In this document: positions 21,082 through 32,849 of the stretch, piece after piece
How positions within the stretch are numbered: the stretch's first letter is position 1
How the letters are laid out: the number at the start of each line of letters is the position of its first letter
Source: Takakia lepidozioides
Lineage: Eukaryota; Streptophyta; Takakiopsida; Takakiales; Takakiaceae
DNA: 60,000 bases
NCBI GenBank assembly: GCA_030704615.1
Contig: CM060734.1
Location: 58,484,042-58,544,041, forward strand
Direction: 5' to 3'
Position numbers and translations under genes: made by a program
Notes under the pieces: model-generated
Told to the model about the DNA's origin: nothing
Databases searched by the model: none
What the model saw: the letters and a program-made list of their open reading frames with translations, nothing else

Positions 21082-21605
21082 CAGCACATATCTAATTAAG
21101 CAATGAGTCTGTATTATAACAATGCTATAGGGACCTCAAAACAGCTAGCCAGCAGTGTTAAACTTACAGGAGCTAGAGGGCGGTCTGCTTCTCCAGCAGT
21201 ATATTCTGGCCTAGCTAGCAAGACATAGTTGCCTTGGTGATTTTGGGTGAGTTCTCAAGTGGAGAACTAAAAGAAAGACATATTGATTTGGTGAAAGAAA
21301 GAGCACAGCTCTGTGACAAGGTACACTTGGGCTGGAGGGTTTGACTGCGGTCATTAACCTCTAACCTCCCAGCAGCTGTGACAGGGGATGGTTTGAATGC
21401 CATGGACAGTGAAGGGGTTCAGCATGGTAAGCATTTTGGTTGTGGTATGGGGCCATGGCAAAAGCAGGAGTGCTTAGGCTGCTCGCAATACCGAAAATAA
21501 GCTGGTGGCAGAGCACATCAACCTCGGCATTGTATTATAGTTTTCACTGTTCAAATCTCCCTCTCTAGTTTAGGTTATTACCACATTTTGTTATCCCACT
21601 CTCAT
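21082..21605. other. Spacer, no gene seen
   Basis: No recognisable coding, repeat or RNA feature. Confidence 0.4.
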
Positions 21606-21609
21606 GCTA

Positions 21610-22206
21610 TACGGTCTTGAGATTGTGTGCGATGAAAGCTGTATGTGCTGAGATAAGTAAAAAAGCACTAGGACTAAATGACTGCACCAAGATGGAGAGA
21701 GAGAGACATGTATTCATTGACAGTTCCTTGTGGATGTATTCTTTGATGTGTGACAATTGTGAACTTATCCACAAGGGATTGCTGTATGAGCACAATATCT
21801 GGCTGAAATTGAAATTGAAAGGTGGCGTGAATACGAAGGACCTATTTGTGGGTTGTGTTAGTGCTAACGCAAACAAAGCCTTTGAAGGAGTAGAACTGGA
21901 CTGTGCTAAGTTCCTCGCCAAAAGGTAAGGTGGTCTTCATGGGTGACTTCAATGCCCGAGTCGGCAAAGGTCTTTTTCAGGATGATATCATTGGGCCTTT
22001 TGGTGAGGATGAGCCGAATTCTAATGGTAGACGGTTACATAGTTGGAAAAATTGTTTCTATGAATCAAGACAGCCCTGATGAACTGGATTATATTTTAAA
22101 GACTAAAGTACTGAATTCTGTAACCAATTCATGGAGGTGGTGTGTTTCAATGCAAAATCTTGGTAGAGAAGTTTTTATTGTGACAAAATCAGACATCCTT
22201 ACATAA
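21610..22206 (+). pseudogene. LINE endonuclease relic
   Basis: The first frame ends with LFVGCVSANANKAFEG and a shifted frame continues with VVFMGDFNARVG (21930-21965), then NSNGRRLHSW. The GDFNAR block is the signature of the exonuclease-endonuclease-phosphatase fold of LINE ORF2. Frameshifts and stops follow and no RT is present. It is unrelated in position to the LINE at 9-13.5 kb. Confidence 0.8.
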
Positions 22207-22306
22207 AGATCGCCTACTCAACATATATTAATAAATTGGAATATCGTATTCACACATGAAAAGGAACTTGGCTAATTGTATTATTTAGCAGTTGGTAGCT
22301 ATCGTC

Positions 22307-22771
22307 CTATGGACCATTTCCAGTTTCAGAGCACCATGAGACTGGATATTTAGTTTTGCCATCCGATGGATCCACGTACGGATCTGTACAAATCACACAC
22401 ATGTTTCCAGTTTCAAATAGATAAAATGTATATTGCTGAGTGTCACACTGTATTTTACCATATGACTTGGAATCCCAAAGCGGTTGATTTGACCCATCAT
22501 AAACCACAAGGTTTCCGTCGTCTTGCGCAACCATGTAACAATAGAAACCGTGACCACTAGTGTTTGAGGCCCATATGGGTGTCATCCCGCCATAATGAGT
22601 GTCATACAACACCAAATTACAATCATCTTGCATGACTAAGGTGTAGTGTCCGTTAGAAATTGCATATCCTGCTTGCATTATCCAATATCCATCCACTGGA
22701 CGCATAAAGAGTAATGTCATAACCATTAGAATCATCCCCGTGACTTTGCTCATACCAACAAGAGTCTCCAT
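22307..22771 (-). CDS. GNA-type (bulb-type) mannose-binding lectin, secreted
   Basis: Intronless 154-residue protein. Residues 1-28 include a hydrophobic signal peptide (MILMVMTLLF) ending near VDG. The mature part has two intact mannose-binding motifs of the QxDxNxVxY type: QDDCNLVLY and QDDGNLVVY. The third repeat is degenerate (TFYLFETGNMCVI). Length fits a single-domain GNA lectin. Family members bind mannose-rich glycans in the secretory pathway or apoplast, often in defence; that role is inferred. ATG 22771 is chosen as the first Met; Met7 is an alternative. A TATA box lies upstream. The copy appears intact. Confidence 0.88.
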   Translation of the reverse strand: METLVGMSKVTGMILMVMTLLFMRPVDGYWIMQAGYAISNGHYTLVMQDDCNLVLYDTHYGGMTPIWASNTSGHGFYCYMVAQDDGNLVVYDGSNQPLWDSKSYGKIQCDTQQYTFYLFETGNMCVICTDPYVDPSDGKTKYPVSWCSETGNGP

Positions 22772-22898
22772 ATTTTAAAGTGCTAGTAAGATGTAATCTA
22801 ACGTCCACTAGACGAGGTCCAATGCACATATGATTGTAGAACTACTAGCTGAGAGCAAAACACTTTTGAGTCTTCACAAGGTCTCACAATGTTTATGG

Positions 22899-22906
22899 TA
22901 TTTATA
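22899..22906 (-). promoter_or_regulatory. TATA box of the lectin gene
   Basis: Minus-strand TATAAATA within GGTATAAATACC, about 130 bp upstream of the ATG. Confidence 0.6.
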
Positions 22907-23310
22907 CCTTGAATTCCATTCTCAAGGCTAGTTTTCTAGTATAATCTAGAACAACAATTCATGATAGATAATAAATATCAGAATATTTCAGTATCATGTT
23001 AGTTTTAGAAGATGCAAATAATAGTACTGTAGGTCAAGAATACTGGTATGGCCAAGAGTGCGTTAATTTCTTTGATTGCTCTGCACGTATTGTGCATACT
23101 AAAATTGGAGGGTCTGTCTAATTTCGACATCTGCAACAACTTTGGTAGGTTTGGCTACCCAGCTACCCTGACACATGCATGTCGTATCTCTTGAGTCTTG
23201 CATTAACTACTCCACGTATAGACAGTCCACCGTCCATGGCACTCTGTGAAAAATAGAAGCCACAATAATGGCCTTAGATGACCACACACACTAGTTAAGA
23301 TTCCATTAAT
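22907..23310. other. Lectin upstream region
   Basis: AT-rich, no other feature recognised. Confidence 0.4.
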
Positions 23311-23493
23311 ACTCATGGAACGATTGGACATTAGTATAACAACGACGCTAGGTTGTGATCAATTTTTTTTTTAAATTAAAAAAAAAAAATTATGCCTGGG
23401 CGTGGATGTGGCAAAATTTTGTTGAGGTTAAGTGTAGAGGTGGCGACATGTACAATGTCCACCTGGATCCTACCTGGCTATAGATATGCAATA

Positions 23494-23692
23494 CCGTAGT
23501 ACCTTGGCAAGATCGACAATCATCTGTTGAATATTTATGTTATTTTGAGAATTTCATTTCGACATATGGAATATTCCCAAAGATGCCTTATTGTCATTCA
23601 CGAAGTTATTTAATTTCACAAAATCAGTTTCCAAAATTTTCAACAATATCTGAAATATTAAAATTTCTGTCGAAATTGCCAAGGTACTACGG
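23494..23692. mobile_element. 199-bp TA-flanked MITE
   Basis: Terminal inverted repeats CCGTAGTACCTTGGCAA match perfectly for 17 bp and extend to about 25 bp with two mismatches. TA flanks each end (23492-23493, 23693-23694). Copy A has the empty site with one TA at 3452-3453. Size and TA duplication fit a mariner-like MITE. The first five bases CCGTA are shared with the 1,088-bp element. Confidence 0.88.
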
Positions 23693-23744
23693 TATATTGT
23701 GCAATATGGTGATTTCTTGAACATCAAGAATACTTCCCAGGCGA

Positions 23745-24010
23745 CACAGCCCTTAAATTTTTCTTATTTTTGTTTTAGGGAAACACTTGGGAGCGACAAC
23801 TCACAAATCAGGCCCCTCAATTATAATGAGAGGAAAAAAAACCTCTTTCAGAGTAACCTCGCCCCAAGGGCTTTTGCATGGGACACCGCCCAAGGGAAGT
23901 GGGAGAAGAACATACCAGAGCCATCGAGACGTAGCAGGATTTGACCCCATAATCATTTGGGTGGCACTAAGTGCACTATCCAACAGAGCTACCAACTGTT
24001 GGTAGCCCTT
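23745..24010 (-). repeat. tRNA-derived SINE, copy 2
   Basis: Same SINE as 3508-3760, at the equivalent position in R1 copy B, so its insertion predates R1 duplication. Confidence 0.7.
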
Positions 24011-25919
24011 TTGGAAGCAGAAACAGGTGGCGTAATTAACTGGTAGTGAAATCGTAAGTCATCTAGGCGCAATGGGGCGCCAGCCCTTAGATTTAGGGCG
24101 CATTGCTCCCCAGTTCCCAAGCAAAATGTGTGGGGTCCCCGGTGCTTGGCACCAGCTGCCCAGGGAACCGCCACTTTGGCCCTTTTTTTTTGCATAGGGG
24201 TGTCGATCGCGGACCAACTTTTTTTTGGTGCAATCTGGTTTTTCAAAGGTAGGGCTGGTCGTGAACCTAGGCTTATGCTTAGATAATTTGGTGTGAGCCA
24301 GCTAGGCTCACGCTTGCCAGGCGGTGGGATTATGTGGCTCACGCCATATGATCCATGAGAAATGGTGTATATAGCCGTGGATATGGGCCTCCTATTACCG
24401 TGGAACAATGTCATGAATATAAACTAGTGAAATAGTATAGGATGACGGTTAGCCTGCCATTTGTAAGCGTCTATGATGATAGGGCACATGCTGTCATATC
24501 TTATGTGACATACTTTTTAACTCTAGTATAAAGCATTTGTACATAGATGTCATAGAACAAACATAGTCTTATATTTCCTCTACTAGTCATATCTTCATTG
24601 TTAGCGCAAAGTCTTGCATGCAATAGGACAACATATCTGACATGCTACATTTACAACATTGGTTATGCATCTCAACTTTAGTTTAGCTAAACCCAAATGT
24701 CTACATTGTTAAATCCCCTCTATGTCAAGGACATGTGAATGTCATAAAGAACATACATCTCATCCTAAACCATATTACATATTTATTGCAACACTAAAAC
24801 TAAGGTGATATCAATCTATGAATCAAGACTTTTGTTTTGTTTTGTTTTGTTTTGTCAGGTTGAGATGTCTCGAACCGCAAGGCCCCAACGTTGGTGCTTG
24901 GTACCGTTGGAAAGCCCTCGACGAGTAAAACCTCGTTCTAATATTTGAAGCTCATTCCAAAAAAATAAAATCAGCCTTGGGTTATGATAAATTTATTGGG
25001 ATTGTTAACTTATATACCATTGTGGCTGGGATGTTAAATTTGCAATTGTTACCAAGTTCTTTCATTATTTGTTATATGTTATATCTACCATTTTATTTTC
25101 CAATGTATGTCATTCGACTTCGATGTTGACGTTTTATGAATTGAGTTGCATTCACAAAGTTAAATGATTCATTGTTTTGTAATGCTGTTATTATTTAATT
25201 TAATTTAAATACTAAATTCTATTAAGTTTTGTCCGGATTTAAGCCAAAAGTCTGGATTTAGTTAAAGAGAGAGAAGACTCCGGCCGAAGCCGGCGTAACT
25301 AAGAGCCACTTCACCTTGCGGCTACTGCCCTCTTTCGGGGCTGGGCCTTATAAGAGAAACATGTGTCCTGTAGGACACCAAAGTAATCGGGGGTATAGAG
25401 GTATTTATGGTGTGGAATTAGTTAAAATATTTGAGATGATGAGATGACGGGATCTTATACTCTAGAACAAAATGGAGCCTGTGAGTGGGGAACCAGAACT
25501 ATCGTTGAAATGGTGCCAAGTATGATCTATGTAAGTACTGTTCATTCGCGGATCCGCGATGACCGTATATGCTTTAAATCATACGCATATGATACCTGAG
25601 AAGACGCCATTTGAGCTTTGGACAAAGTAGAAGCCGTCCATTGCACATATGAGTGTTTGATTGCGATGCATACGAGCATGTGCCGAACGATGTGAGCTAC
25701 GGTGTGAGCCTAGCCTGTGAGCCTGTGAGCCTGTGAGCTAGGTTCACGCTTCCCCACCACAACGTGAGCGGAGGGTGGTATTGCAAAGAAAGATGGCCTA
25801 TAAGACATAATATCGCGGAAAAATCAGATATTTATCTACCTGAGAGAAAGACTGTAGACAATGAGACTCTTATTTTTTCCTCTATCAGTGCACACACAAT
25901 GTACAAAACACCGCTGCAG

Positions 25920-27900
25920 AAGGTAGTGCTATCATGATCGTCAATGATCGTGGTTCCCAACACCTACACATACAGTTGGCCTAAGGGGTTTTTTTAAAAT
26001 AAATAAATAAATATTATTTTAAATTGTTTTTTTAAAGCCTTTGCTGTGTGAGGCCAGATCCACGATCAAGGCAAATGGATGGATATAAGGCCAAAAAAGA
26101 AAAGAGAAAAACCTTAGCTGCATAAGGCCAAATCCACAATCATTCATGATCGAGGCAAATGGACGTATATAAGGTTTTTTTGTTTTGTTTTGTTTTGTTG
26201 TTGTTTTTTTTAAGTGAAAGGGGAGGAAGCCTTGATTAGCTTCATTCGAATTATTGAAGGGGAAATCTTTCTCTTGAGGAGTTAGGTGCATAGATATTAA
26301 CTAGACCAATAGGTTCTGGGTCATTGGGGAGGCTAAGGGAGCAAAATTGCACCCTGCCTGGCTCGCAAACTTCATCCTTTACTAGACAGGGTTGAGTTTA
26401 TGCTATTGTAAGAAAACTATGGCTTCTATAGGGATGATGGGAGACAACAACACTCTTTTTGCAATTTTGCAACTACCAGGGATCGCAACAAAAATTTCAA
26501 AGCACCATGAAATGTGCCCCGATCTGCAACCCCTGGGCGTCGCAAAATAACGACCTCTAGGCGTCGGGGAAAAAGGAAAAAAAAAAAAAAAAAACCTTTA
26601 TTATGTAATTGCAACCAATGCTGATCCCAAGACTGACACGTGGCATCATCCACCAAGTGCCGTCATCTAACTCGTGACAACTAATAGACTAATAGACCAT
26701 ACTGCTATATATATATATATTTGAACTCAAGACCTTTGCGCTATTGCACAGTTAAGTCACTGTACATAAACTAGTAAACCCATTAGTACTTCATGCACAT
26801 TAAGGTGGTTTGATTGTATAATAAACAATAATATATGTAAGATTCTATATCCTATTTTCATCGCCGTTTTCATTGTCGTTTTTCACACTCACGTATTTTA
26901 ACATCACGTTATCAATAATAAATCATATATTTCATATACTATACCTAAACAAACTAACAATTCATGAAATAAATAAATAAATATATTTATAATATATTAA
27001 ATCTAACCTATATATATATATATGTTGCTTAAACAATGTATTGCTACTATAACTCGACGTTGTAACCAATGTTGGGCAATATTTGATTTCATTCATAACC
27101 ATCTGTTCCGGTTTTTTCAAAAACTTATAATTAAAGAACCTCCACTTCTAGGTTTTCCATATGTATTTTCATGGAAAGAACCTTTAGTTTCGGTTAATAA
27201 TAAGAATCTCAAAGAACCGGCGGTTTTCATCTAATAACCGGTGGATCTTTCTTGGTTTTCAGACAAGTTATTTCAAAACTATGTAGCCAACGGGAATGAG
27301 CCATTGCTGGTTCTTTGTTTTTATGAGATCCGTGATTATATATCCACAAAATATTCTTGATAATCTTTGGGGGTTTATAATTGAATCGAAGAACCTCCCA
27401 ACATTAGTGGCTCATGTACACTAGTGGTTCATATAAATTCTAGATACCTGCATTATATAACATGTTGAGCATCTGCGACCCCCTGGGGTCGCAAAATAAT
27501 TGTAACGTTTAGAGCATCTGCGACGCTTAGGGGGTCAAAAGGAGTAGCAGGGGTCGCATGGGTCACAAAACGTCGCCATACCAACCCTTAAGCGTCGAAA
27601 AAATAAAATAAAAATTATTTTATTTATTTCACACCTGTTGCGGCGCTTGGGGGGTTGCAGGAGTCGCAAAACGTCACCATACCAACCCTTAAGTGTCACA
27701 AAAACAAATATATATATATATTCCAAATCAAGGTGTATCATCTTGCGACGGACAAGCGTCGCATGATGACCATCTGCGACGGCCAACCGTTGCAGATTGC
27801 CCTCCTTAGTTTCATTGCAAAATTTTGGCTGCGGGATGCCTCCAACGTCGCCCCCCCGCCCCCCGACCCTCCCTAAACGCTATAGTGATAGCACTACCTT
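25920..27900. mobile_element. Possible DNA transposon with 15-bp inverted ends
   Basis: AAGGTAGTGCTATCA at 25920-25934 is matched by its reverse complement at 27886-27900. The interior is AT-rich with no transposase and contains GCGAC palindromes (26480-26570 and 27470-27800). No clear target duplication is seen, so the boundaries are tentative. Confidence 0.45.
27470..27800. repeat. GCGAC palindrome cluster
   Basis: TGCGACCCCCTGGGGTCGCA (27474-27493) is a perfect palindrome. Further GCGAC/GTCGC pairs occur near 27515-27590, 27640-27680 and 27744-27790 with AT-rich spacers. The design resembles 13794-14258 but is less regular. Confidence 0.65.
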
Positions 27901-28094
27901 TTAGGAACGTTGTATTTGTTCATATTTCTGTGTGCAGTTACTGAAAAAGTAAGGGTCTTCCTGTCATAATGTGCACATGTTTACGGAAATGGGCATCTGT
28001 CTGCGGTAATAACTGTTAGTCTGCGGTGATGGGCCCGCGAAATCATGTGCCTAAACGTGAGCTTGCTTAGGCTCACAAGTTCACAAGCTCACGT

Positions 28095-28885
28095 TCTAGC
28101 ATTCCCTGACATGAGGACGAAGCTGGATGCAAAGAGCCAGAAAGGAGTACTCATGGGGTATAGCCTCACAAATAAGGTCTACAGGGTCTGTTTGAATGAT
28201 AAGCGTTGTATTGAGGAGAGCCGCAATGTTCTTTTCAATGAGGAAGATATTCTTATCTCAAGCATTGAACGTGATGCATAGGTAGCCAGCCATGCAACAT
28301 TCATGATTGAGGATGGTGAGAGCTTGCATGCAAAGCCGGTAGGAGTGGCGTTGGTGCCAATGGGAGGCATGTTGTAATTGGGAGCAGTGGAGGACGCGGA
28401 GCCAACGCTTGATTAGGGAATCCAAGACTAATTGTCTGGGAGTCATCCCATAAGCACAAGTGGTTTGCAATCTCCAGTGACCAATCGACCGTTGGAGCCG
28501 GTCACAGATGTAGGATCCAGTGACACTCATCCTAGACGAACGGAACGAAGTGAAAAGAGGTAGCTCCAACACTAGAGCCAGGAGGGCAAAGGCCGCCAAT
28601 GATGTATGGAGACTGCCTTTATCCAAGACGACACTATGCTTAATTGGCTACAAGTCATGAAGAGCCGATGTTGCCATAAGAGCCATCCAGTTGCAACGAG
28701 GCTGTATGTTGTCATGAAACTGCACAGTGGCAAGAAGCAATGATTGTAGAATATGAGTCTCCCATGGAAAGTGAGACTTGGGAGTTAGAGCTGTTACCTC
28801 CAAGTCGCAAGCGCTTAAGTTGCAAATGGGTATATAAATTAAAGCTTAATGCTGATGGAGAGCCCTATGAGGTCCAAACCCGGAA
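28095..28885 (+). pseudogene. Ty1/copia pol, integrase end to RT start
   Basis: RTKLDAKSQKGVLMGYS followed by SRNVLFNEED is the standard copia integrase C-terminal region. At about 28740-28885 the RT start is visible (ETWELELLPPSRK, CKWVYKLKLNADGE) with stops between. The RT continues at about 31128 after a 2.25-kb interruption. Confidence 0.85.
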
Positions 28886-29520
28886 ATGAGGAGGTACGAA
28901 GACAAGTATTTGCAAAGGAAGAATTGCATGAAATACCAGTAGTGACCTTGGGGCATGCCTGCTTTGTGGGGGTTGTCAAGTGAACTTCAGATAGTGGTAT
29001 TGAGTCCTGAATTTTCCCTTTCCCTTTGGATGTAGTGCCTTGCCCTTGAGAGAGAAAACAGATTTCATCTTGCATAGGATCAAGGTTGAAGTGACCCCTT
29101 TGTGAAGGAGGGCAGTTGCTGCTTACGGTGGACCAAAAATGTTGTCACAACAGAGTTTTTGGGATTTGAGCCTTCATAATAACTATTTTCGTAAAGTCTT
29201 CCCTGACTAATCAAGATCCCAAAAAAACTGTGTTGTGACAGCATTTTTGGTCCACCGTAGGCTGCAACTGCCCTCCTTCACAGAGGGGTCACTTCAACCT
29301 TGATCCTATGCAAGATGAAATCCGTTTTCTCTCCCAAGGGCAAGGCACTACATCCAAAGGCAAAGGGAAAATTCAGGACTCAATTCCGCTATCTGAAGTT
29401 CACTTGACAACCCCCATAAAGTAGGCATGCCCCAAGGTCACTACTGGTATTTCATGCAATTCTTCATTTGCAAATACTTGTCTTCGTACTTCCTCATTTC
29501 CGGGTTTGGACCTCATAGGG
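28863..29520. repeat. 300-bp inverted repeat (hairpin)
   Basis: Left arm 28863-29165 and right arm 29216-29520 are near-identical reverse complements with a 50-bp loop. The outermost bases (CCCTATGAGGTCCAAA) also read in frame as copia RT in the left arm. A transcript would form a long double-stranded RNA. Confidence 0.9.
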
Positions 29521-31127
29521 TGTTCAGCTCTAGAAATTATAGAGGCCCCCAGGGCCTCCTGTGTCACACCTCTCATATTCAGAAGAAGCAAACCTCCATC
29601 AATTCTTATAACCTCAGATGACCTCGAGTGTATAGAATCTCTCTGGATCACTACCAAAGATATCAAACATTTTCTCCAAACCAACCCTCCTAGCAATAAT
29701 CCGGATCTACTGTTCAAACACAACATCCAGGAGTTCTTCCGGTTGCTCTTACCTTGTTATTTCCTCAACGCAGCCACCAAGATATCGTGGGGGGCTTACT
29801 TGGAGGACCACCCGGGTTTGAGTTGTAGGCCCTCGATGCACGTTTTGGCCCTTATGGAGGATGCTGATATTTACAACTCCCCACCCCTTTTGGGAGCCAT
29901 TTGGACGTATGAGGAGTGGCTAGAGGCTCCACGTGGTAGCCATAAAGTCCAAATCAGAAATCGGGATACTCTAGTCAACGGGTTTCAGCTGCTAGGGGCT
30001 TTGATGTTGGAGTCCGAAATTGAAGAAGAGAACCACCGCATGGAGCTGCAAAAAACCAGGGACTGTTTAAAGGCTGTCGCGGTACCGGACTCATCCTCAT
30101 CTTCCTCGAAGCTTGGGGGTTCCTCGCCACAGTCAACGGCAGCTGAAGGGGGAATATCGATCTCGCTTCCAACGTCAATGAGCTGCACATCTCCCCCCCA
30201 CAATGATTGACATCAGTCAGCCTCCTACCCGAGAATGCTCAACACCCTTGCCTGTCCCACCTGCCCTTCCACATCCATGCAATCAGGTGCCCTCCTCTCC
30301 CTCCCCCTGTTTTATATTCTAGGTGAATGCAAGGGATCCCAACAGATGCTGGTTGCTGGGGGGGAAGAAAAAAAAAACAGCTCGGGTAAGCAATTAAGGC
30401 ACTTGTTGCCTACTTTTGTTTTACTAGATTCCAGTCCATCTGGCACTCCGCCAACAGATGGCTCGCTCGCGCGCCGGTATCCGGCCTTTGCTTCCCTGTT
30501 TTCTGCATATTACTTTCCAAAAGATGCTTCAGTTATTAGTGTGGTGATTACGACGGCGTCTGCTGATCAATTCCTGATCAATTCCAAGTCATTCCTACAT
30601 TGCCAACACTCGGCTCATTGAGAGCCATTGCTATCCAGATTGCCAGAAAACCACAAAAGCCCCCAGACAACTTTGTTTGGGTCAACTCCCTCAGACCTAA
30701 AGATCGAAGGGTCAAATTTTTCTTTCTATATAACGGGCCATCAAATTCGACAACCAGTCAAAGCCTATGCGAGGGGGGAAGCTTATACCTTGCGTGGTAC
30801 TTTTTTCCCTTGGTCATCATCCCGATATTGGTCTTCTTTGCACTTCTACATGAACACAAAATGGACTAGGTAAAAATAGACAGGTTCAATGACTAATTGT
30901 GGCCAATAATATCCTCAGCTCTGTGGAAGACCACCTCGGTGGGGACTGCGATTCTGCTAGATCTCCCTCCCTTCGTACACTACTTTCCAATGAAGAAGTT
31001 TGGCTACCAGGTAGGCTCCAGTTTTGTTCAATCTCGTTGCCCAACAACCAAGGCACCTTGGGTCTGGTGCATGTTTACGCTCCAAATATCTCCTTGGAAA
31101 TGGCTAACTTTTGGCAGACCTTGGACT
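28880..31127 (+). mobile_element. Insertion in the copia RT, with LINE endonuclease relic
   Basis: Copia coding stops near 28880 and resumes near 31128 with RLCAKGYT. Joining them gives DGEPYEVQ-TRLCAKGY in register with copia RTs. TCCAAA occurs at both junctions as a possible target duplication. At 30990-31110 the insert encodes VHVYAPNISLEMANFW, an endonuclease motif of LINE ORF2. No RT follows, so the insert is rearranged. Confidence 0.7.
29506..30210 (+). CDS. Open frame of unknown function inside the insertion
   Basis: Open for 234 codons and continuous with an open frame in the hairpin's right arm. No domain recognised. The C-terminal third is rich in Ser (SSSSSSKLGGSS) and low in complexity. 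Given the LINE endonuclease motif downstream it might be a LINE ORF1-like product, but this is inference only. Confidence 0.35.
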   Translation: MDLIGCSALEIIEAPRASCVTPLIFRRSKPPSILITSDDLECIESLWITTKDIKHFLQTNPPSNNPDLLFKHNIQEFFRLLLPCYFLNAATKISWGAYLEDHPGLSCRPSMHVLALMEDADIYNSPPLLGAIWTYEEWLEAPRGSHKVQIRNRDTLVNGFQLLGALMLESEIEEENHRMELQKTRDCLKAVAVPDSSSSSSKLGGSSPQSTAAEGGISISLPTSMSCTSPPHND

Positions 31128-31775
31128 CCAAAAACCAGACTTTGTGCCAAGGGCTACACCTAGAGAGCGGGAATTGCTTATACATAGACCTTTTCGCATG
31201 TTGCCAAATTTGACTCGATTAGGACATTATTATCTGTGGCAACCGTTGAAGATTCGGAAATCACCCAATTTGATTGAAAACTGCGTTTCTGTATGAGATA
31301 AGTGAAGAGATTTACATGGATCTGGATTCGTTTGATCAGACAAGTCCCACATCGGTGTGTAGGCTGAAGAAATATTTGTAGGGCCTGAAGCAGGCTAGTA
31401 GAACCTGGAACAAATGATTCAACGTTTTTTTCACTACTCATGGCCCGAAGCCCAGCGATGCCGATGTATACCACTCCGACAACCGTCGATTGTTGTTGGC
31501 AATATATGTGGATGATGGATTGATTTTCAACCTGAAAGAAAGCTCAGCAATTGACATTTTGACCCATATTGGGCAAAGCCTTCACGATTACTGGTCAAAG
31601 GAGTGCCCAAGGTGTATGTTGGTCTGCACATAACGAGGGATCGGTTCAATCAAACCATGAAGCTGGATCAGACGCAGTACAATTTTGAAGATTCTCAGAA
31701 GCACCATTGAGTTTGAATATATTGTTGGAGCTATGGCGGCTACCAAAGAAATTGTGTGGCACCCCGCCGTTTACT
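31128..31775 (+). pseudogene. Ty1/copia reverse transcriptase, second part
   Basis: RLCAKGYT, KFDSIRTLLSVATVEDSE, KTAFLYEISEEIYMDL, a GLKQASRTWN-like block, then AIYVDDGLIF containing the catalytic YVDD box (about 31500). At 31705-31770 IEFEYIVGAMAATKEIVW marks RNase H, so part of the RT between is deleted. Multiple stops and frameshifts. Confidence 0.85.
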
Positions 31776-32366
31776 GTAGAGTATTGGTTTCCCACAACAA
31801 AAGATGAATGAATTGCAATTTTTACTTCAAAGTGTTTAAAGAACAGAGATGAGGCATGAATGCCCCACAAAGGAGCCTAGAGAAAGGAAAAGAAGGAAAA
31901 AATAACTTAAAGCTCAAGAATGGCACCATCTGCCATTAGGCCAAGTTGTGGGCCTTCTCCATAAGGAGGTTCAATCAACACCTGCTTCATACCATTGATG
32001 AAGGTTCCTCTCCTCATGAGGATCGATACTCCAAAATCAGTTTACAAAAATTACTCCAGGGGTTTGGGTGGGTGGGATAATAAGTCAGGGAGCGAGGAGG
32101 CACAAGAAGTAAAATTTGCTGATAGTTCTTTGCTGCGCTAGTAGATCTCTTATAGCAGCTGTTCAATTGTTGATCTAGCTCTAGTCAAGCTCTATCATCA
32201 TATCGATGTAACTACATCCCACTTCCGCACCTTCCCACTTTCCCACTACCTGATCAATGGTCATTGGTACAAACCTTTGACAAGAAATTTTGTAAGTTAA
32301 TCATGTATTATTTACTACAAACTTTAAAATGTCACTTATTTCAATCGCTACATTTTTTTCACTTCG
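31776..32366. other. Unassigned segment between copia and DIRS element
   Basis: No recognised protein motif on either strand. It interrupts copia RNase H together with the DIRS element. Confidence 0.4.
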
Positions 32367-32416
32367 TAGTAACATAATTTGACTTCCTTAAAAATGGAAT
32401 CGTCATATACTTTGAC
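32367..32416 (+). repeat. 50-bp direct repeat, left copy
   Basis: TAGTAACATAATTTGACTTC and onward; pairs with 36131-36180 with three differences. Confidence 0.85.
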
Positions 32417-32849
32417 TGATAGAAGAGGCAGTAGGTTCAAAAATACTGACAGCCTTTCTGAGTAAGGAAAGACTTCATGTTCTTGAACTCTTCATCTTCC
32501 ATTGTAGCTAGTGCAACCCACCCTGCACATCCCGCTGTACTCGAAGCTCATCAACATCGTCATTTGGAAATTGGCCCTAAACCCAATTTTCTAGTGACGG
32601 ATAACTTGTGATCTAAATCAGCGGTGACATATGCATCTTTTGTCAGTTCTGATTTCCATCTTCCATGACTTTTGAAAAGTCTATCAGGGATTTTAGAGTT
32701 TGGGTAGAAGCATGCTACAATGGCTCACTTTTGTTCAGTCTACTCTAATTTTCTCTGATTTTTCATCTTCAAAAGACAACAGCTTAGTTTGTAAACCAAT
32801 TTTGGGTGATCTCAAATTGAGTTGACAACAAAAGTAAATTGCAACACCT

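Larger units (their letters stand above)
23311..25865 (+). mobile_element. Composite repeat R1, copy B
   Basis: Colinear with 3265-8604 and same ends (ACTCATGGAA ... GACAATGAG). It lacks the 1,088-bp TA transposon and about 1.86 kb of copy A (junction near 24926), but holds a 199-bp TA transposon that copy A lacks. No coding sequence recognised. Confidence 0.7.

Noticed and set aside
25920-27900. CACTA (En/Spm) transposon
   Set aside because: The inverted ends contain CACTA/TAGTG, but in the opposite orientation to CACTA elements, and no transposase or 3-bp duplication was seen.
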